Positions 49,032 to 60,840 are shown, numbered from the stretch's first letter. The stretch: 64,000 nucleotides of DNA from Sipunculus nudus (GCA_026874595.1 CM049316.1:68720676-68784675), one strand, 5' to 3'. The notes: generated by a model not told the origin, from the letters alone. A program made the numbers and translations.

Positions 49032-49254
49032 GTCTAGTCAGCACTAGGTTTAGTCATTTAGACGTGTTAAGGGGCTAAAGGATAATCGAGCCAAGGCGAA
49101 CTTCAGTAGCCTGCCACGACCCTTCTAGCTCCCTATTTATCACGTGTAACTATCAGACTGGCAGTATAATATAAAGAACAGTTATTTCGGCAGCTTGGTA
49201 ATTTAAACCTAAAATTCTGTGTTGTTTTCTATTATCTGTGGGAAAAATCCTACA
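49032..49254 (+). repeat. 223-bp dispersed repeat, copy 2
   Basis: Partner of 43995-44217. It is followed directly by a short minisatellite on atccgcttccca/aatatccgcgtgccca (49258-49330). Confidence 0.85.
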
Positions 49255-49985
49255 CAGGCCCGGCTATCCGCTTCCCAGTTATTCGCTTCCCAAATATCTG
49301 TTCACCAAATATCCGCGTGCCCAGATATCCGTGTGTGAGCGTTAACGGTCGAAAATGATCTTGCATGGTATATATATTCAACGGTCATGGAAAAAAAAGA
49401 TGAAGGAAGACATCAAGGAACATTTAAATACAGGAGCTACCGGTTTTTGAAGCATTTTTGACCAGATCGCGACATCACTGTCGATGCTGGTGTCCTATAT
49501 TGGGTCAACGGATTATCGCATGTGTGCGATCACTGAATCGCGACGCTCCAAGCGAACTTGTTCGTGTGAGGCTATCCCGGCCTTAGTTAAAACACTGCTT
49601 TTATTTAATTATGATTACTCTTACGTTTTTGTGTCAGCTTCATATTCATTCTTGCAGGTTTTTATTAAGGTACCCCGAGAGATTGTTTTTGCATCATTCA
49701 TGACATATTTTGACGGACGGACAAAAAAACTGGTTCTAATTTTGTTGCCATTACGGTGATAATAAGAGACCATACCTATTCCTTAACAATATTTTTTACC
49801 TTAAAATGTTAGCTTGGATGTTTTCATCACGTTAACCTTGGAGAAACCCCGCTTGCGTGATATACTAGAAAATTAAGCTGTTTCGTGCAGTCGAAAACTG
49901 CTCCGCCGCGAAAGGGTTCTCTTTAAGTGTAATACTAAACATTAATGCACCCTTGATCATGTAACTTTGATTTAATCATTAAGGC
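49255..49985 (+). other. Intergenic sequence
   Basis: A 91-codon open frame at 49484-49759 begins beside a gcgat-rich stretch, but it has no recognised domain and no clear codon bias. It is not called as a gene. Confidence 0.35.
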
Positions 49986-49989
49986 AAGT

Positions 49990-50427
49990 ACACCCATTAT
50001 TATCTTAATAAACATTACAACATCTGCGTTCTCTCTCTCTCTCTCTTTGTGAATATGAAATGCATTATACAATATTACACGCCTTATATATATCGTTATC
50101 GGACAAAATAAAGTTATTTAATGAAACAAGAAATAAGATCCATGAAAATTAAATTATCTCTCTCTTTCCGTCTTTTCTCTCTTATTCTGAGTCTCATTTT
50201 TTTCTTTCTATCTCTCTCATTCAATCTTTCTCATTCCTTCATCCTTTCTTTCTTTCTTCCTTTCTTTTCATTTCTTTTCCTTTCTTTCTTTCTCTCATTC
50301 ATTCTTTCCATCTGTCTCTCTCTGTATATGAAAACCGATTTTGCAATATTAGACGCCTTACATATATCGTTATCGGACAAAATAGGTTATTAATAAAGAA
50401 AAGCCTGGGATCCATGAAAATTAAATT

Positions 50428-50469
<42 letters not shown>

Positions 50470-51010
50470 GTTTCTATTATTTTTTCTTTCTCTCTCTCGC
50501 AAATTCATTCATTATTCAAATCTTTCTTTCTGTCATTCTCGCTAAATATATCGTTATCAGACAAAATAAAGTTATTAAATGAGACAAGTCTGGGAACAAT
50601 AAAATTAATTTAACTCTCTCACATTATCTCTTTCTCTCTCTCTCTCTCGCCAAATATATATCATCGGACAAAATAAAGTTATTAAATGAGACAAGTCTGG
50701 GAACAATAAAATTAATTTAACTCTCTCACATTATCTCTTTCTCTCTCTCTCTCTCTCGCCAAATATATATCATCGGACAAAATAAAGTTATTAAATGAGA
50801 CAAGTCTGGGATCGTTTATAATTAATTTAACGCTCTCTCCGTCTCTCTCTCATTCTATCTCTCATTCTCACTCTTCCTCTATCTCATTCATTCATTCATT
50901 CATTCTTTCTCTCTCGTCGTACACATCGTTATCGGACAAAATAAAGTTATTAAATGAGACAAGTCTGGAATTCATGAAAATTAAATTATTCCCCCCCCCC
51001 CCACTTTTTC
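49990..51010 (+). repeat. CT-microsatellite-coupled repeat, about six copies
   Basis: The block atcgttatcggacaaaataa followed by agttattaaatgagacaagt, ctggga and aaattaaatt recurs at about 50091, 50362, 50549, 50655, 50767 and 50927. Each copy is followed by a (CT)n tract of varying length. Two units (50560-50660 and 50660-50770) are near identical. The long S/F/L-rich frame at 50121-50393 and its antisense E/R frame are microsatellite artefacts. Confidence 0.9.
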
Positions 51011-52580
51011 TCTCTGTCTCTCTCTTTGTGAATATGGAATGCATTATAAAATGAGAGAGATAGCACATCTTATTTTCCTCTTCCAAGCCAATATTGGAAT
51101 ATATCGATAGACATGCATCGTCTTCTGATTCATTTTGCATTTGTTTCATCACATCACTTTCAGCATACAGTGACTTTGTATGAACTGTAGTCCTAAGCAT
51201 GTACATTTCTTCTCGTACATGTCGTACTTTGAGTGCGTCAGCAGTTTGAAAGTCTAATTAAAATTCGCTATTCAGTCGCTAATAAATTTATACATAAATA
51301 TGTCAAACACTATACAATAATTTCAGCAACGTGTATATATTTTATCTGCATATCTTTATATTATATTAGCTATGAAAGTTGTTGTTGTGTAAAATTAATG
51401 GCCATGCTCGTTGAAAGGAATTGGCATTAAAAAGTGGTATACGGTCAAAACTCCTATATGTTTGTCTTTTCTTAATGACTACCTAAATATATCAACAGGC
51501 CTGTCAACTGTTAGAGAATATTGCATACTACCGTAGTTCAAAGCGAATTAGATCTAAATCCCAAGCTTTGCCGGATTTATATATATATATATATATATAG
51601 CGTATATTTTAAATTGGCAGTTGGGATCGCAAGTTATCATTGTTGAATTTTGTCGCCAGTAAAGAGATCAGTTTACATAAATGTAGCATAAACATTAAAT
51701 TACAACAACATGAACATATGCTTCTGTATCTTTGTATTAAAGTCTGTGTTGTAAATAGTGAATTGTTAAGCACGCTGGTTCAATTAGTTATTTAAATTCT
51801 CAAGGATTTCATGATTGTATTTTTTAATAACTTTTTATATATGTTGTTCGTCCCATTGTTCGTCCGATTGAGAGAGTGGCGGAGAGACTGGGAGAGAGAG
51901 AGAGAGAGTTAATCAAATTTACATGGATCCCAGACTGATCTCATTAAATAACCTTTCGTGTTTTGTTTTTTTTTGTTCAAAAACGATATGTTTGATAATA
52001 CCGGTTAAAAGATATTACTAATAATTATTATACGCAATACAGATGTTGTAATGTTTATTTAGGTATTTATCGTTGTACATGCCTTGATAATAGCTTCAAA
52101 GATTACATGATCATTGCATATGTGAACTGTTACATTACAGTTTATGTTTTGATCGGCTAATAAATGCCCTGTACACTATTGATATAGATATGTCAAAGAA
52201 TGTTTCTTAAGTTTTTAAGTATATCGTGGAATAATTTTATACAGATTAATGGCAAAGTTTCACATACGCTCCTGTTGCTTCAAGTTAGAAGATCGACAAT
52301 ACAGTATTAAGGGCACCAAAGTATGGAAAATAATCATGTTAACTTTCTCAAGGATCCACATATTTTTTCGCCAAGCAGCGATTGTGGACTTAAATTAGCG
52401 CTCATTGTATGCTTCGGGTAGGTCCCCTTGAGAGAATTATGTGCATCCGTTGATGTTCGTCATCAAATTTCAGACACGTCAGCTATCCAACGTAGCCGCC
52501 TAGCAGCCATCTCAGAATACGTTTGCACAGAAAATGCCAGAGGGAAGTAGAACAGTGGAAGGGTAATCAAACAAATATTT
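51010..52580 (+). other. AT-rich intergenic sequence with one inverted repeat copy
   Basis: A (TA)n tract lies at 51571-51598. At 51888-51990, (GA)n followed by gttaatcaaatttacatgga, tcccagactgatctcattaa and ataacc is the reverse complement of the CT-coupled block of 50-51 kb. No gene is seen. Confidence 0.6.
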
Positions 52581-52584
52581 TTTT

Positions 52585-52630
52585 TATAAATATATAAATA
52601 TATATATATAAACATATATATATATATATA
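52585..52630. repeat. (TA)n microsatellite
   Basis: AT/TA run interrupted by single As. Confidence 0.9.
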
Positions 52631-52954
52631 CCTTTTATTGTTTGTGTGACACTTTAAAAATAAATTACAATTAAATAACAATTAAGTACATGGTTTTAAA
52701 GATAAGGTATTATGATCCTTGTAAAGGTTACTTCAAACTGGGTTAAGAATGAACTGAGAAATGGAACCAAAGTCTTTCGTTCTAATTGTTCATATATTTC
52801 ATCTCCAATATATAAATATTGTTCTCTGGGGAGCAGGGGTAATGACTACACTTTTTTCACATGTAGACTTTTTTTTGGTGGAGATAACCGCCTCCATTTT
52901 TTATGCTTGCTTTACTTTTACTATGTACATCTGCAGACTTCCATTCCAGTTTCG

Positions 52955-53245
52955 GTCTACGTGACAGGGGCTTAGACCCGGTTATCCTGGTGTTGACCAG
53001 GCTCGGTGTACCACTCCTGCGGGTCCTGGGTGTGTCTCATCCCCATTGCCGGGGTCATAACATCGATGAACCCCTGGAAGGCGCACTCGTTTGTGAGTGA
53101 AACATGACGGCTCGGCACAGTCCCTCAATTAAACCTGTAAAGCGCTAACCCGCTCTCAAAAATCTCACCGCCTCAGTTGCGATTCGAGCTCACGGCTTTG
53201 ATTCCTGCGCTCTACCGCTGAGCCACACAAACCCCATGGGGCTGG
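52955..53245 (-). mobile_element. tRNA-derived SINE
   Basis: Read on the minus strand, the head is GGTTTGTGTGGCTCAGCGGT with an excellent pol III A box (TGGCTCAGCGGTAGAGC, complement of 53209-53225) and a B box GCTCGAATCGC about 20 bases further on (complement of about 53180-53191). A tRNA-unrelated body of ~200 bp follows to about 52955. The head and spacing are those of a tRNA-derived SINE. It is not a functional tRNA, since no closed cloverleaf with matching acceptor stem is apparent. Confidence 0.7.
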
Positions 53246-53901
53246 TTACACTTGCTAAACAGTCGGGGATGCATACCCCCATCTCCCTGTAGTAACGCCC
53301 CTATTAGTACATGTAATATGGTCTCTATTATTTATAAATTCAATCCGAGTGGCATGTGTAAAGATACATGACATAACTGCATAATCATACGATATTGATA
53401 TTCAAAAGCACAAAATCTTCTGTGGTCTTGTATTATTTAAAAATAATAATTATCGAAAAGTTGATCTTTTCAAATGCAACCGTGGTCATAATAATTGACA
53501 GAATGGCTGCAGTAATGTAATAAGAGGTATGCATTCGGGCAATTGTCACAGAACAACCCACAATTACGATCTTGAAAATAATGTCAAGGCCAGAAATATA
53601 ATATTAGGTGCAAATCTGCTACCTTTGATTCTAACTCTGACCACTGGCCAGTTTTGAGAAATCAGCTAGACAGCTGATCCAACACAATTACGGATAGAGC
53701 CCGGGGGAAGGCCTAGTGATTGTAACAACCGAGCACGGTTAAACAGTATAGGTTGTGAGCGATAATCATAAATATTGTGGCGATAATCATAAATATAGAA
53801 GCCGTTATTGCAGGATCCAGTACATGATATTTGTCCCCAAATGCTTATATATTAACCAACCCGTGTATCAACAAGATCAACTTTTGATCTCATCACAATG
53901 T

Positions 53902-54151
53902 ATAAACAGATAAAATGATATTTGGTCTCCATACGGAGACATACTGACAGATATCCCGGTCCAATGTCTGTGTCTTTTAACGTTGATCAATACACAGCCT
54001 GGATCTCCCTTTGTGAACACACAAATAAGTTTCGGCTGCATATCGAGTAGCCCATGCATTGTCGAGGAGGAGGTCTTACTTCCGGGTAGGAAAGACAGCT
54101 TCATGTTGGTTTTAAAAAACAACCTGGGCAAATTCACGGTTACAGAGGTTT
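53902..54151 (+). other. Uncharacterised open stretch upstream of the TRIM-like gene
   Basis: An open frame of about 80 codons with no ATG at its head ends in TAA near 54151. It includes PGSPFVNTQISFGC and LPGRKDSFMLVLKNNLGKF and looks more protein-like than its surroundings, but I recognise no family. It could be an exon of an unseen gene, a relic, or chance. It is not in frame with the gene that follows. Confidence 0.25.
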
Positions 54152-54232
54152 AATCAAATAGAGGATCGTAGGCCATTAAGCCGAGCATTATTTGAACTTC
54201 AATCTTTCTATGAGTGTTGGAGCTTCCATAAA

Positions 54233-55228
54233 ATGGCGACGAGGCCTCACATGTCTCTTGCTACAGAAATGAGAGAATGCCCAGTCTGTCTGGATGACAT
54301 GCTGAATAAGACACCGAAACTCCTCGAATGTAAACACTCATATTGTATGTCATGTCTCTCTGGACTAGCAGTGGCACACGGAAGATCTGGTTTAAATATA
54401 TCGTGTCCAAAATGTAAACATAACACAGTTGTGAAGTCTGGGAAGTTGTCCGACCTGCCGAGTAACTTTCTGCTCGGGGAACTGAAGGCCGCAATAGAAG
54501 AACACTTACGCTATCCTTACTGTTTCTATTGTAACAAACAGGGTGCGGAGACCAGGGCTGTAAGTCAATGCATGAACTGTCGCAGATACCTGTGTAAAGA
54601 TTGCTTGGATAAGCACCAGAGAAACCCACGATTTTCAAACCATGAAATAGTTACATTAAGGAACGAAAAAGAAGAACATTGTTCAAAACACGATGAACCT
54701 GTTCTGTATGTTTGTATGGCTTGTACTCCTGCTCGTTTAATTTGCGATGTTTGTATGGTTCTGGATGGCCAATATCATGCTCCAGAGGAGCTGATAGACT
54801 ATGCAACAGCCGTTTCGGAAATAGAGTCTGAGATCAAATCACACATTAGCCAAGACATAGATGTAGATGATGAGGTATCCAAAATTGAATCCAAGCAGCA
54901 AACACTGACACAGAAAGTTCAGGAAAATGCTGATACTTTTAAAAAGTGTATAGAAACGACCAAAAATGATATTGTCTCTAAGATTACGAAGGGCTTTGAC
55001 GTTGAGTCATTAAAGATTGCAGCTGAAAATGCTAAAGAGTCAAAGCTGAAGGCAGAAGAGTTGCTGAAGAAAGGAAAAAAGAGAATGGATGAACTCAGCG
55101 AGGCTGCCGTGCAGATCACTATAACATTACAGAAACTGTCAGAAGAGAAAGAGAGAGCCCTCCGTGTTGATACTTACGAGTTCCACAAGGTAGCTGAACC
55201 ATTTTGCGTAGATGAAGCATGCTTCTAA
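54233..55228 (+). CDS. TRIM-like RING/B-box/coiled-coil E3 ubiquitin ligase, intronless
   Basis: A 331-residue tripartite-motif protein, predicted to transfer ubiquitin from an E2 to substrate via its RING. RING C3HC4: C16, C19, C33, H35, C38, C41, C58, C61. First B-box: C97, C100, C113, C116, C121, C124, H128, H137. Second B-box: C150, H153, C161, C164, C171, C174, H182. A charged coiled coil spans about 195-312, with heptad-like E/K/L runs. No PRY-SPRY, NHL or filamin domain follows, so it is a short C-V-type TRIM, ending CVDEACF. ATG at 54233 has a good context (aaaATGG) and is the first in this frame after an upstream stop. All zinc ligands are present and the frame is unbroken, so it is probably functional. 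Molluscs carry large expanded TRIM sets used in immunity; the substrate is unknown. Confidence 0.92.
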   Translation: MATRPHMSLATEMRECPVCLDDMLNKTPKLLECKHSYCMSCLSGLAVAHGRSGLNISCPKCKHNTVVKSGKLSDLPSNFLLGELKAAIEEHLRYPYCFYCNKQGAETRAVSQCMNCRRYLCKDCLDKHQRNPRFSNHEIVTLRNEKEEHCSKHDEPVLYVCMACTPARLICDVCMVLDGQYHAPEELIDYATAVSEIESEIKSHISQDIDVDDEVSKIESKQQTLTQKVQENADTFKKCIETTKNDIVSKITKGFDVESLKIAAENAKESKLKAEELLKKGKKRMDELSEAAVQITITLQKLSEEKERALRVDTYEFHKVAEPFCVDEACF

Positions 55229-55564
55229 TCATATAGGCTTATTTTGTTTAAATATACAGCCTATATCGTAAGAGTCTTGCATTTAGTATTTGATTCCTCA
55301 TTGATAGTTTATAGTAAGAGGTTGTATTTAAACTTTATAATAGGAGGTTAAAAGGCAAATGATTTACATTATTGAACGTAATGTAAATGTGAGGAAATTC
55401 TCTAAACCAACTTACTAATTGAACACCATCACGGAGTTAAAAAGAAACATTCGAATATGCCTTTATACAACGGATTACCTTACCTTTCATTCCTGTGAAC
55501 ATCACCTATGATCCTGTTTTTATACTTTAAAAGTGCAAAGGGTAATCCGTATTTATTTTTAGAA

Positions 55565-55570
55565 AATAAA
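55565..55570 (+). promoter_or_regulatory. Poly(A) signal AATAAA of the TRIM-like gene
   Basis: Canonical hexamer 337 bp after the stop codon. If used, the 3' UTR is about 350 nt. Confidence 0.45.
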
Positions 55571-55636
55571 CTGTTTCAACGTTTTAAGGTCTAAGCCAGG
55601 GATCAACGAAATACTTTAATATTATGCTTGGAACAG

Positions 55637-55709
55637 GAAGAAGAGCTAATTGGTGGCATTGATGGAGCATACATGAAGTTTAAGTTATTTGATTTTCCAA
55701 CAGAGATCG
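55637..55709 (+). CDS. Possible exon, perhaps of CYLD copy 2
   Basis: 73 nt between acceptor-like cttggaacag and a strong donor ATCG|gtgagt, encoding EEELIGGIDGAYMKFKLFDF then PTEI plus one base. The end phase (1) fits the start phase of the catalytic-Cys exon at 62252 (G|AA gives Glu). The peptide matches no domain I know, and the linker before the CYLD catalytic domain is poorly conserved, so homology cannot settle it. It could also be a chance splice-like frame. Confidence 0.3.
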
Positions 55710-55715
55710 GTGAGT

Positions 55716-57430
55716 ATTCATACAACTGCACAATCATTCCATCATTTGAATACTAACCGGTCTTATTTCATACTGATTATTATTCAATAATTTTATATTG
55801 TTTAATTCCATCTCATTTCAAACTGGTCAGTATTAAAAGAATTTATATTGACCTTTGTATCTCTCTAAAATTGAAATGATGTACATATGTCATCTCACTG
55901 GTTTCTGGATGAATAACATCCACACAAGCTCTTATATGTTGAAACCCATTTTTCCGGACTAAAGAAAAACAAAATTTGACTATCATGTGGAGTTGTTATT
56001 GGAATCTGTAGTGCTGTGAAATGTTTTATATCGTGAAAATGATGACCCTTAGTTATCAGGATCCATTGGAAAGCCCCTTTTCTTCTGTTTGTCTGTATTA
56101 CACAATTATTCCTTTGAGCTGCAAACTAAACAGGGCGTGACTAGGCTTAAAAATATTTGTGTTCAATTTCTTAACGCGGGGACACATTTTTAGCACTGTG
56201 AAGGTCAGGCATGCTAGTGTTCAAGATTGATGAACAATATAACCTTCAAATACGGTCGGAACTAGAAATTTGAACTCCGCCAAGGTATAGCTCATTACCC
56301 CCATATGGTATTGTCCGAAATGCAGCATTTTTCCTTTAAAAATTATTCGATCCATATGATGATCCAGGTTACCCCTAAAGAGAAATTGTTCCTTTTGTAA
56401 TAGCTGAGCTATCCAGAAATTTCACCAAAATCCATTGACAACTTATTGAGTAATGTTGCTAACGGACAAACAATTTAACCAACGCCACCAAACACATAAT
56501 TGACGGAGGGCAATCTCCCAGGCTCATACATAGAGCTATATTCCATTAGTTTAACGATTTATTCACCAAAATGTAATACATCGTAATAGCCATACAATGT
56601 AATCCAGCAAAAACAAAAATTATCACGAACCAACTATTATCTCATGGGTCATGACACCCAGATGACGTAACCATACTGGTTAAATTAATACAACGGACTT
56701 CAAATATCCCAAAATAAAAAAAGGTAAATTCTATAAAATTTGGAGAGCCTCATTTTTTTACGGTATATGTTTGGTTAATGTTCATGGTCAATATGCACGC
56801 AAGCTTTCCATCCGAGTCTTTCAATCTTTACCTTCTTTCGTACTTAACCTACTGGCGTTTTACTGGAAGAATATGTCACAGTGACTTAAATTCTGGCAAC
56901 CACCGAAAAAAATTGGTAGGATTTGTTTGCATCAAAGCGCCAAAGTAACGAATTGTGCAGTGCTCAAATTATTCACAACAAAACGTGAAAAGACCAAACA
57001 TTGAAAAAATAGTGTAATTGTTAAGGTTCTAATGGATTTAAGACGTCAAATTTAATTTATTCGTTCTTTCCTGAGAACTTTGGTCTTTGTGTGAATATTA
57101 ACTCAAAAGTGTCTTAACATCTGAGGAAGTAAAACCTGTTTTTCTGTCCCTTTAGAAAGTCATAATAACCCCTTATGCATTCCCCTGGGGAATAGTTGAG
57201 GATCTATCAGCATGTAAAGTTTGGACTTCCCAGGTATTATGGATGTAAACACTTTTCAATGTTGACTGTCGGAAAACATCTCTGTGACGAGAATCGCATT
57301 AAATGCTCTATTCAATCCTTTTCCATAAAGCAGGAGGTGCCAACAAAGTACAGACGGTACAAAGTGCTTGAAGCTGGATCATATCTTGCTACATGCTCCG
57401 AAATAAAGAGATAATATATGGTATTGAAAA

Positions 57431-57431
<1 letters not shown>
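55716..57431 (+). other. AT-rich sequence, no supported gene
   Basis: A possible terminal exon at about 57232-57414, with acceptor-like cttcccag and an open frame ending VLEAGSYLATCSEIKR then TAA, followed by aataaag, is the only candidate. No family is recognised. The rest shows nothing. Confidence 0.35.
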
Positions 57432-57511
<80 letters not shown>

Positions 57512-57513
57512 AT
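57432..57513. repeat. (TA)n microsatellite
   Basis: About 40 TA repeats with one interruption near 57501. Confidence 0.95.
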
Positions 57514-58263
57514 CCCTTTAGTGGGATTTTCTTGAACTGAGAATGAATTTATCCATAACTTATTAACTTATTAAACTCAGTGTGCCTCTTTTTCCCTATT
57601 CTAAAGTGTGTGAATGTGTCTGTGTTTCGCATCCACTATTTTCTTGTGTTCACTGTGATTCTCATTCAGGCTCGGCAATAAACCTTTGCGAAATGATATC
57701 CAATTTCTTAGGATTTGAGCATACACGTGGGAAATTTCTCCCGAAATACAAACTTGGGATCGTTCCCGACGGTAGAAGACCAAAATATGCTTTTCCTCAG
57801 AGAAAAATGGTAGCAGTGTCAAATAGGCTATAGTGTTTGGTAAATGATGTTAACATCAGAGATTTGCTTAAATTAACAGCTCCCAGATGTTTTATTACTG
57901 TATATAACATACCAAGCATGGTGTCAAGCATACCGACTTGTATAATAGACACCCAGAATAACTTAACAAAGGCCTACCTCACTGGACTCAAAGCCGAGAG
58001 AACTTGGGTTAAAAATTCGGCCGAGGAGCAGTTAGATTTTTCAAGGTCGGCCCTACTCGAGTGAACGTCTTCAATGTTTTTTTTGGGAAGACTTTGCCCC
58101 ACAGCCCACTGTCGACAGTGGGTCATAAGCGAATTTGCCTCTGGGAGTCTGTTGGTGTTATAACCCTGCAATGAACCCCGGGTAATACCAGGATATGAAA
58201 AAAAAATGAGAGGAAGCAGGTGCTACTGCCCCATGAAAACAGTTGTATAGTATGTACACAGAA
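57514..58263 (+). other. Intergenic or intronic sequence
   Basis: Overlapping short open frames on both strands (57582-57833, 57837-58064) carry no recognised motif. Nothing is called. Confidence 0.35.
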
Positions 58264-59091
58264 CAGGGTTGGGCCAGGTACTTGTACCTAGGTACACAAC
58301 TCACTGTTACGTGAATAACAGGTTATGATACTGAAAAGAACATCAGGTTGGGTTAAGTAAGTGTACTGAACTGTCACCCCGTGAGGGCTGTTACCTAAAC
58401 CAGGCAGGGGTAATTACTGAGCTTCTATCCATACAGCCTTTAAAGTTGAGTGGGCCAGGGCTAGTGGCACGCTGGCCTAGCTATCTCCAGCATCAGCATC
58501 ACAGGAAGTTCATTGTGGCATTATCATTTATAAAGGCTACAGAGCAAAGGATATGGGAGAGTTGCTTACAAGCCCCATGTAGATACCTGTTGTCTAGTAT
58601 ACAAAGAACATTAGTGAAGTTATATAATATATTTTTTGTCGCCTCTTCATTTATCCTTCACTAATGTATGTTTTATACTCTGAATCTCAAAGTTTTATAC
58701 TTCTGTATAAATAACTTTGTAAACTTCATCAGCTTCATACTTTATCACATTTACTAAAGGCAGTCCTCTACATTTGCCAGGCCTGTATTTTTCCTGATGA
58801 AATAGCAATCATTTAAACCTTTTTATCGATATATTATGCCATTCTATTATAACTTATTGTCGCATATCTAGATGAAATTTATGCAATTATCGTCAGTTCA
58901 AATGTCTTTGAAATGAACCTGTACCTGTACATAGCTGCTTTCTAAACTACATGTCCCTGTACCTAGGTATTTTCTAAACAACATGTACCTGTACCTAGAT
59001 ACTCTACAAAAAAGTAGACCTGGACCTGGACCTAACCATTTCACCAGTACCTGTACCTAGGTACTGTCGCATGTACCATGCCCCAACCCTG
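58264..59091. mobile_element. Non-autonomous TIR element with CAGGGTTGGG ends
   Basis: CAGGGTTGGG (58264-58273) is perfectly inverted as CCCAACCCTG (59082-59091). The flanking octamers acacagaa and atacagac agree at 6 of 8 positions, an imperfect target duplication. ACCTGTACCTAGGTAC blocks repeat near both ends (58275-58293 and 58915-59065), giving long subterminal inverted repeats. 828 bp, no transposase. CAGGG-type ends with 8-bp duplications suggest a hAT-like element (inference). Confidence 0.65.
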
Positions 59092-59679
59092 ATACAGACA
59101 GATATAAACACTTAAGACATTTAAGACATTTAAGGAAGCTAGAGCTAGGTTGAGCTAACGAGAAACAATACACATTTTTACAAATCATTTAATGTGTACT
59201 TTTTTCTGTATTTGTATATCAATAGCTGCTGTCACATTAAAGTTCTCCGTAAAGGGTTAGTGTATTGAATATTACACTCTTAGGATTCATGATATATGTA
59301 AAAAAAGATTTTCAATTCTCTGCGTCATTTTTAGCCCAAACATTCAGCTTGCATTAATAAAACTGGACGGGGAATATTATACCTGAAAATCGACCCGACC
59401 TCAAACGGGAATCTTGTGCCAAATAATTATCTTTAAAAAATACCTCAAATACCTGATAGATGGTAGATCACTCATGAATTCTTCATGAAGGATAAGCTTT
59501 CCCAGCGTACCTTGCCATAGTATGAGCATGCTCCTCTTGAAGACAAATATTATTTCATTTTCTTGAAATTAGGTACCAGTATTAGATTAATTAACTATAA
59601 CTTTTGAAGGGCTGCATATTTTCTTCCAAAATTGCAAACATTGTTCCTACCAAAACCTCAGAGAAGTTTGAAATCGATG

Positions 59680-60080
59680 ACCTTGACATTCATTTTCAAG
59701 GTCAAATCTGCCAAATGTAAAGTTTTTTTTAAACCCCATAACTTTTGAAGTATCTCATATTTTGTCCTCAAATGTGGTACACCAATCCTTTTACTACGAA
59801 GTTCTCAGAGGAGTTTGAAACCCTGTGACCTTGACTAGGATCTTCAAGGTCAAATCAGGCGAATTATAGCTATTATCTTGTGAAGGCGATAACTTTTGAA
59901 TGACTGCATATTTTTCTAGAACCTCAAGGTCAAATTTATGCAATTCTGGGATTATTTTGATCCCAATAACTTTCGAAGTACTAAAGGTTTTTTTCTACAA
60001 ATATGATACACCAGTTCTTTTTGCAAAATTTTCACTGTAAAAGCGGTGACCTTGACCTTCAATAGTAAATCTGCTGAAAT
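59680..60080 (+). repeat. ~130-bp tandem repeat with caaggtcaaat motif
   Basis: Three to four diverged units share gaccttgac, ttcaaggtcaaatctgcc, cataacttttgaagta and ttgtcctcaaatgtggtaca. Similar in style to the AGGTCA-rich array at 28850-29400 but a different unit. Confidence 0.7.
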
Positions 60081-60840
60081 CTATAATCATTGTTTTGAAA
60101 TAGTGCATGTTTCACCCCTTATGTTTAAGGATGGCCCATAGGGGTAGACATATATTTGTTTTTGCGCTGGAAAAACAAAGCCATTCTAGTTTAGCTTAAA
60201 TCTATCCCCCGCTAAAAGCGTGAAAATGTAAACCCGGCCAACAATACCAGTATATGAAAGATTGATCACTGGACCATAGTTCTTGAATTTGCTGTCTAAG
60301 CTGTTTAAACCTGTTTAATCAAAGGCCTAAGATAAGAGCATTTCCAACATTCTGTTAAATGACCCTGTTTCAGTGAGATGTAAAAGATGCGGGTCACAAC
60401 TGGTAACATAACATCTAAACACTGCTTGTATAAAGTTGTTCCAGAGGATCCAGATCACAGTACTTAGAATTCGAATTAGAAACTAATTTTCTCACATCAT
60501 ATTCCGAAAGCTCAACATATCTTTACAAGTCTTACTACTAACATTATTATAAATTGTTAATATTTACACATATTTTAGGTAGATATAATGTCATCCACTG
60601 AATATCTAATCTTAATAATTTAGTCTTGAAAAAATGTCTTAAATTCTTGACTTATTTTCCATAGGTCCACTTATCGGCAATGCATTATCCTTGTAACCGT
60701 ACCAGTGATCCACTACATTAAATAATTTATTTAAATTTCTGTTACAGTTTCTCACCTGATCCGCATGGTTATGTCTTGGTTCCTTCACACTCATTTATGT
60801 AGATATATATTTTATCTTTGAAAAGAACAAAATTTTCACC

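Noticed and set aside
50121..50393. 90-codon S/F/L-rich frame and antisense E/R-rich frame at 50299-50508
   Set aside because: Translation of CT/TTTC microsatellite; no start context or domain.
53080..53245. A functional tRNA on the minus strand
   Set aside because: The A and B boxes are good, but no matching acceptor stem is seen and a SINE body follows.
54261..54638. 125-codon minus-strand frame
   Set aside because: Exact shadow of the RING/B-box coding region, with no domain of its own.
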